A DNA stretch of 64,000 nt from Lachnospiraceae bacterium. Lineage in GTDB: Bacteria > Bacillota > Clostridia > Lachnospirales > Lachnospiraceae. Where the stretch lies: assembly GCA_017550535.1 (NCBI GenBank), contig JAFZOS010000101.1, forward strand, positions 62,001 to 126,000, written 5' to 3'. Below the pieces are notes generated by a model, which was given only the letters and a program-made list of their open reading frames with translations, searched no databases and was not told the DNA's origin. Of this stretch, positions 61,474 to 64,000 are shown piece by piece; within the stretch, counting starts at the first letter, position 1, and each line of letters starts with the position of its first letter. Both the position numbers and the translations under genes were made by a program.

Positions 61474-62682
61474 TTATTTCTTCTCGTTCTTCGATACTAC
61501 GTCGAAGATAACGGCACCAAGGAGAACCACGCCTTTAACAACCTTCTGCCAGTTAGCCTCAATTCCCATCAGTGACATACCCTGGTTGATAACACCGGTG
61601 AGAAGAGCACCGATGATAACCCCGGGAACAGTACCTATTCCACCGTAAGCAGAAGCTCCACCGATGAAGCAGGCGCCGATAGCGTCCATCTCGTAACCTT
61701 CACCCATCTTAGGAGTTGCCTTCGTAAGCCTTGCCGCAACGAGCGCGCCTGCAAGTCCCGTAAGGAGACCCATGTTGATGTATGCGAAGAAGTAAACGAA
61801 CTTTGTATTGATACCCGAAAGGCCTGCTGCCTTAACATTACCGCCGACAGCATATAAGTGACGGCCTATCCTTGTCCTTGTTGTGATATAACCGTATACA
61901 AGCACTACCAGCAATACCCAGATGAATGATGTGGGGATTCCCTTGTAGCTTGCGAGCTTCCATGTAATGAAAAGAACTGCAATGCTTATAAGTGAATCCT
62001 TGATTATCTCGGATGCGATGGGAGTTGTCTCGTATCCGCGCTTAATGGCATTCATACGTCCCTTTGCGACCATAGCGATAAAGATGATCACAACCAAAAC
62101 GCCGGCTGCCATACATGTGTAATTGATATGACCCGCACGTCCCATGTCAAGGATCTCGCCGGGAGCTGCGCCGCCAAGGAAGTCCCTGATGTAACAGTCG
62201 GCACCGCCGCCGAAAAGATTGATGAAGCCCGTATAACCCTTAAGGTTTACGTCCATACCTTCAAGAACAACGTTTGCAAGTCCCCTGAAGGCGTACATGC
62301 CCGACAGCGTTGCGATGAAGGGCGGAACCTTGATATATGCGATCCAGAAGCCCTGCCATATACCAACCAGCAGACCAACCAGGATCATTACGAGAACACC
62401 TACAACCGGGCTTGCACCCTTATTCATCAGTGTTGAACCTGCAGCTGCAGCAAAACACAAAACCGAACCTACGGCAAGGTCGATGTTACCACCGGTCAAT
62501 ATACATAAAAGCATACCTACACCGAGTACGAATACGTATGTATTCTGTGATAACAGGTTTGTTATATTCTGCGGGAACAAGATCTTTCCGCCTGTCATAA
62601 CAGCAAACAGGATAAATACCACTACGAGGGCGATGACCATGGTGTATTTTTTAAGCGTTAACAATACGTTTGATTTTTCCAT
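61474..62682 (-). CDS. Sugar ABC transporter permease (RbsC/MglC family), first of a tandem pair
   Basis: 402 residues. It has the same architecture as the adjacent permease: GVGMLLCILTGGNIDLAVGS near residue 55, WIAYIKVPPFIATLSGMYAF near 114, YAVGGNVKAAGLSGINTKFV near 275 and ASAYGGIGTVPGVIIGALLT near 343; both end GMSLM..(D/E)(S/A)NWQKVVKG. The pair probably arose by tandem duplication. It starts 2 nt after the ATPase stop. This arrangement (ATPase plus two permeases) recalls the GguAB/MmsAB-type and YtfT/YjfF-type systems. Confidence 0.9.
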   Translation of the reverse strand: MEKSNVLLTLKKYTMVIALVVVFILFAVMTGGKILFPQNITNLLSQNTYVFVLGVGMLLCILTGGNIDLAVGSVLCFAAAAGSTLMNKGASPVVGVLVMILVGLLVGIWQGFWIAYIKVPPFIATLSGMYAFRGLANVVLEGMDVNLKGYTGFINLFGGGADCYIRDFLGGAAPGEILDMGRAGHINYTCMAAGVLVVIIFIAMVAKGRMNAIKRGYETTPIASEIIKDSLISIAVLFITWKLASYKGIPTSFIWVLLVVLVYGYITTRTRIGRHLYAVGGNVKAAGLSGINTKFVYFFAYINMGLLTGLAGALVAARLTKATPKMGEGYEMDAIGACFIGGASAYGGIGTVPGVIIGALLTGVINQGMSLMGIEANWQKVVKGVVLLGAVIFDVVSKNEKK

Positions 62683-62684
62683 AA

Positions 62685-64000
62685 TTATTCACCCCTTCCT
62701 GACTTAAGGATACTGCTCATGATAGCCTCCTGAGTAGCTTCCTCGCTGTTAAGCTCGCCTACCATGCGGCTTGCGTTCATGATGTATATCCTGTCGCTCA
62801 TTCCGAGTACCTCGGGAAGCTCGGATGATATCATGATCACCGACTTGCCTGCAGCTACGAGGTCGTTGATGATGCAGTAGATCTCATACTTTGCGCCTAC
62901 GTCGATACCCCTTGTAGGCTCGTCAAGTATAAGAATATCGGGATTTGCGAACATCCACTTTGCAAGCAGCACCTTCTGCTGGTTACCACCGGAAAGGTTG
63001 CCGACGTTCTGCTCAACCGAAGGAGTTTTGGTCTTAAGTTTATCCTTGTACTCAACGGCTACCTGATATTCCTTATCCTTATCTATGATACCCTTGCTTG
63101 AAACCTCTTTAAGGTTTGCAAGAGTAGTATTTATCTTGATAGGGTTCGTAAGAACGAGTCCGTTACCCTTACGGTCTTCGGTAACGTATGCTATCTTATG
63201 ATCGATCGCATCCTTGATCGTATTTATATGGACTTCCTTACCGTCGATAGTCATGGTACCTGTGATATTGGATCCGTATGACTTGCCGAAGATACTCATC
63301 GCAAGCTCGGTACGGCCCGCACCCATAAGTCCGTAGATACCTACAACCTCACCCTTGCGTACGTTCATTGAAACATCGTTAACGACCTTCCTCTCAACAT
63401 ACTTGGGATGATGTACGGTCCAGTTCTTAACCTCGAGACTGACATCGCCTATCTTAACGTCATGCCTCTTCGGGAAACGGTCTGTCAGCTCACGGCCAAC
63501 CATTCCCTTTATTATCCTATCTTCTGAAATCTCTTCTGTTTTGGCATTTAAGGTTTCGATCGTAGCACCGTCACGGATGACCGTGATCTTGTCAGCCACG
63601 TATGCAACCTCATTCAGCTTATGAGATATGATTATCGAAGTCATTCCCTGCTTCTTAAATTCAAGAAGCAGATCAAGAAGTGCCCTTGAATCCTGCTCAT
63701 TAAGAGATGATGTGGGCTCATCAAGTATAAGAAGCTTTGCATGTTTTGCAAGCGCCTTGGCTATCTCGACCATCTGCTGCTTACCGGTACCGATATCCTT
63801 TACAAGTGTCCTTGAACTATCCTCAAGTCCTACCATCTTAAGATACTTGTCGGCTTCACCGTAAGTCTCGTTCCAGTCGATCGATGCGCTCTTTCCGCGC
63901 TCGTTTCCAAGGTACATGTTCTCACCGATCGTCATGTAGGGGATAAGCGCCAGCTCCTGATGGATGATAACGATTCCCCTGGATTCGGAATCCTTGATCT
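62685..64000 (-). CDS. Sugar ABC transporter ATPase (MmsA/RbsA type, two ABC domains), cut by the right edge
   Basis: At least 437 residues are visible; the gene continues past the window, because upstream of the ATG at 63935 the frame stays open and reads [20 protein letters not shown], the Q-loop of the first ABC domain. Domain 1 shows signature [17 protein letters not shown], Walker [16 protein letters not shown] and [13 protein letters not shown]. Domain 2 has the atypical Walker [21 protein letters not shown], signature [16 protein letters not shown] and Walker [16 protein letters not shown]. Both domains are needed, as in RbsA/MglA. A periplasmic-binding-protein gene is expected further upstream, outside the window. 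Confidence 0.94.
   Translation of the reverse strand, partial: IKDSESRGIVIIHQELALIPYMTIGENMYLGNERGKSASIDWNETYGEADKYLKMVGLEDSSRTLVKDIGTGKQQMVEIAKALAKHAKLLILDEPTSSLNEQDSRALLDLLLEFKKQGMTSIIISHKLNEVAYVADKITVIRDGATIETLNAKTEEISEDRIIKGMVGRELTDRFPKRHDVKIGDVSLEVKNWTVHHPKYVERKVVNDVSMNVRKGEVVGIYGLMGAGRTELAMSIFGKSYGSNITGTMTIDGKEVHINTIKDAIDHKIAYVTEDRKGNGLVLTNPIKINTTLANLKEVSSKGIIDKDKEYQVAVEYKDKLKTKTPSVEQNVGNLSGGNQQKVLLAKWMFANPDILILDEPTRGIDVGAKYEIYCIINDLVAAGKSVIMISSELPEVLGMSDRIYIMNASRMVGELNSEEATQEAIMSSILKSGRGE

Overview
The window reads as chromosome of an anaerobic Gram-positive Firmicute, most likely a Lachnospiraceae (Butyrivibrio/Roseburia-like) member. This is inferred from gene content and order: hrcA-grpE-dnaK-dnaJ under a CIRCE operator; ireB-ruvX-DUF1292-RNase J; hprK-ROK kinase-murB-rapZ-whiA followed by a Crh-like protein; DUF6465; a U32/TrmR pair; and no outer-membrane or LPS assembly genes. 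Most genes lie on the minus strand in tight, often overlapping runs with strong Shine-Dalgarno sites.

Layout. 1-4.2 kb (+): a glycosyltransferase and a first GDP-heptose module (hddA, nucleotidyltransferase-HAD fusion, gmhA). 4.2-14.4 kb (-): the ireB operon, running through ruvX, DUF1292, RNase J, a YlbF-type protein, a shortened MltG-like protein and the wobble-uridine tRNA modification pair trmR-trhP, then into five glycosyltransferases. 14.6-22.1 kb: an AT-rich 1709-residue secreted protein (two C-type lectin domains, a papain-like cysteine peptidase-like region, seven Ig-like repeats) and a predicted GH120 glycosidase. 22.1-38.4 kb: mtaB; an HPr-like protein on the plus strand; a DUF6311 membrane protein; thiI, dtd and a cysteine desulfurase; rsmE, a rhomboid protease, prmA, manC, DUF3048; and the dnaJ-dnaK-grpE-hrcA heat-shock genes. 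38.5-45 kb: an Ala/Lys-rich histone-H1-like protein, then a second heptose module (hddA, fusion enzyme, gmhA-like SIS protein, transaldolase) behind an attenuator-like leader, preceded by an epimerase and a degenerate GGDEF protein. 45-50 kb: Crh-like protein, whiA, rapZ, murB, ROK kinase, hprK. 50-53 kb: two-component system with a DUF975 membrane protein. 53-59.8 kb: uvrC and a branched-chain-amino-acid-type ABC transporter. 59.8-64 kb: a small membrane protein and a sugar ABC transporter cut by the right edge.

How the genes work together. The two heptose modules and ManC point to sugar nucleotides (GDP-heptose, GDP-mannose) for a surface glycan or glycoprotein, assembled by the glycosyltransferases between 4 and 9 kb. 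The transaldolase directly after the second gmhA could supply sedoheptulose 7-phosphate. HprK, the Crh-like protein and the ROK kinase form a carbon-regulation group, and thiI, mtaB, trmR and trhP a tRNA-modification theme.

Most notable: (i) the solute-binding protein of the liv-type operon appears circularly permuted, with lobe 2 before lobe 1; (ii) there are two divergent copies of the heptose pathway; (iii) a palindromic repeat with core GGGGACGG occurs several times, one copy lying in frame inside mtaB and two degenerate inverted copies bracketing the giant lectin gene. No tRNA, rRNA, CRISPR array, IS element or prophage was seen.
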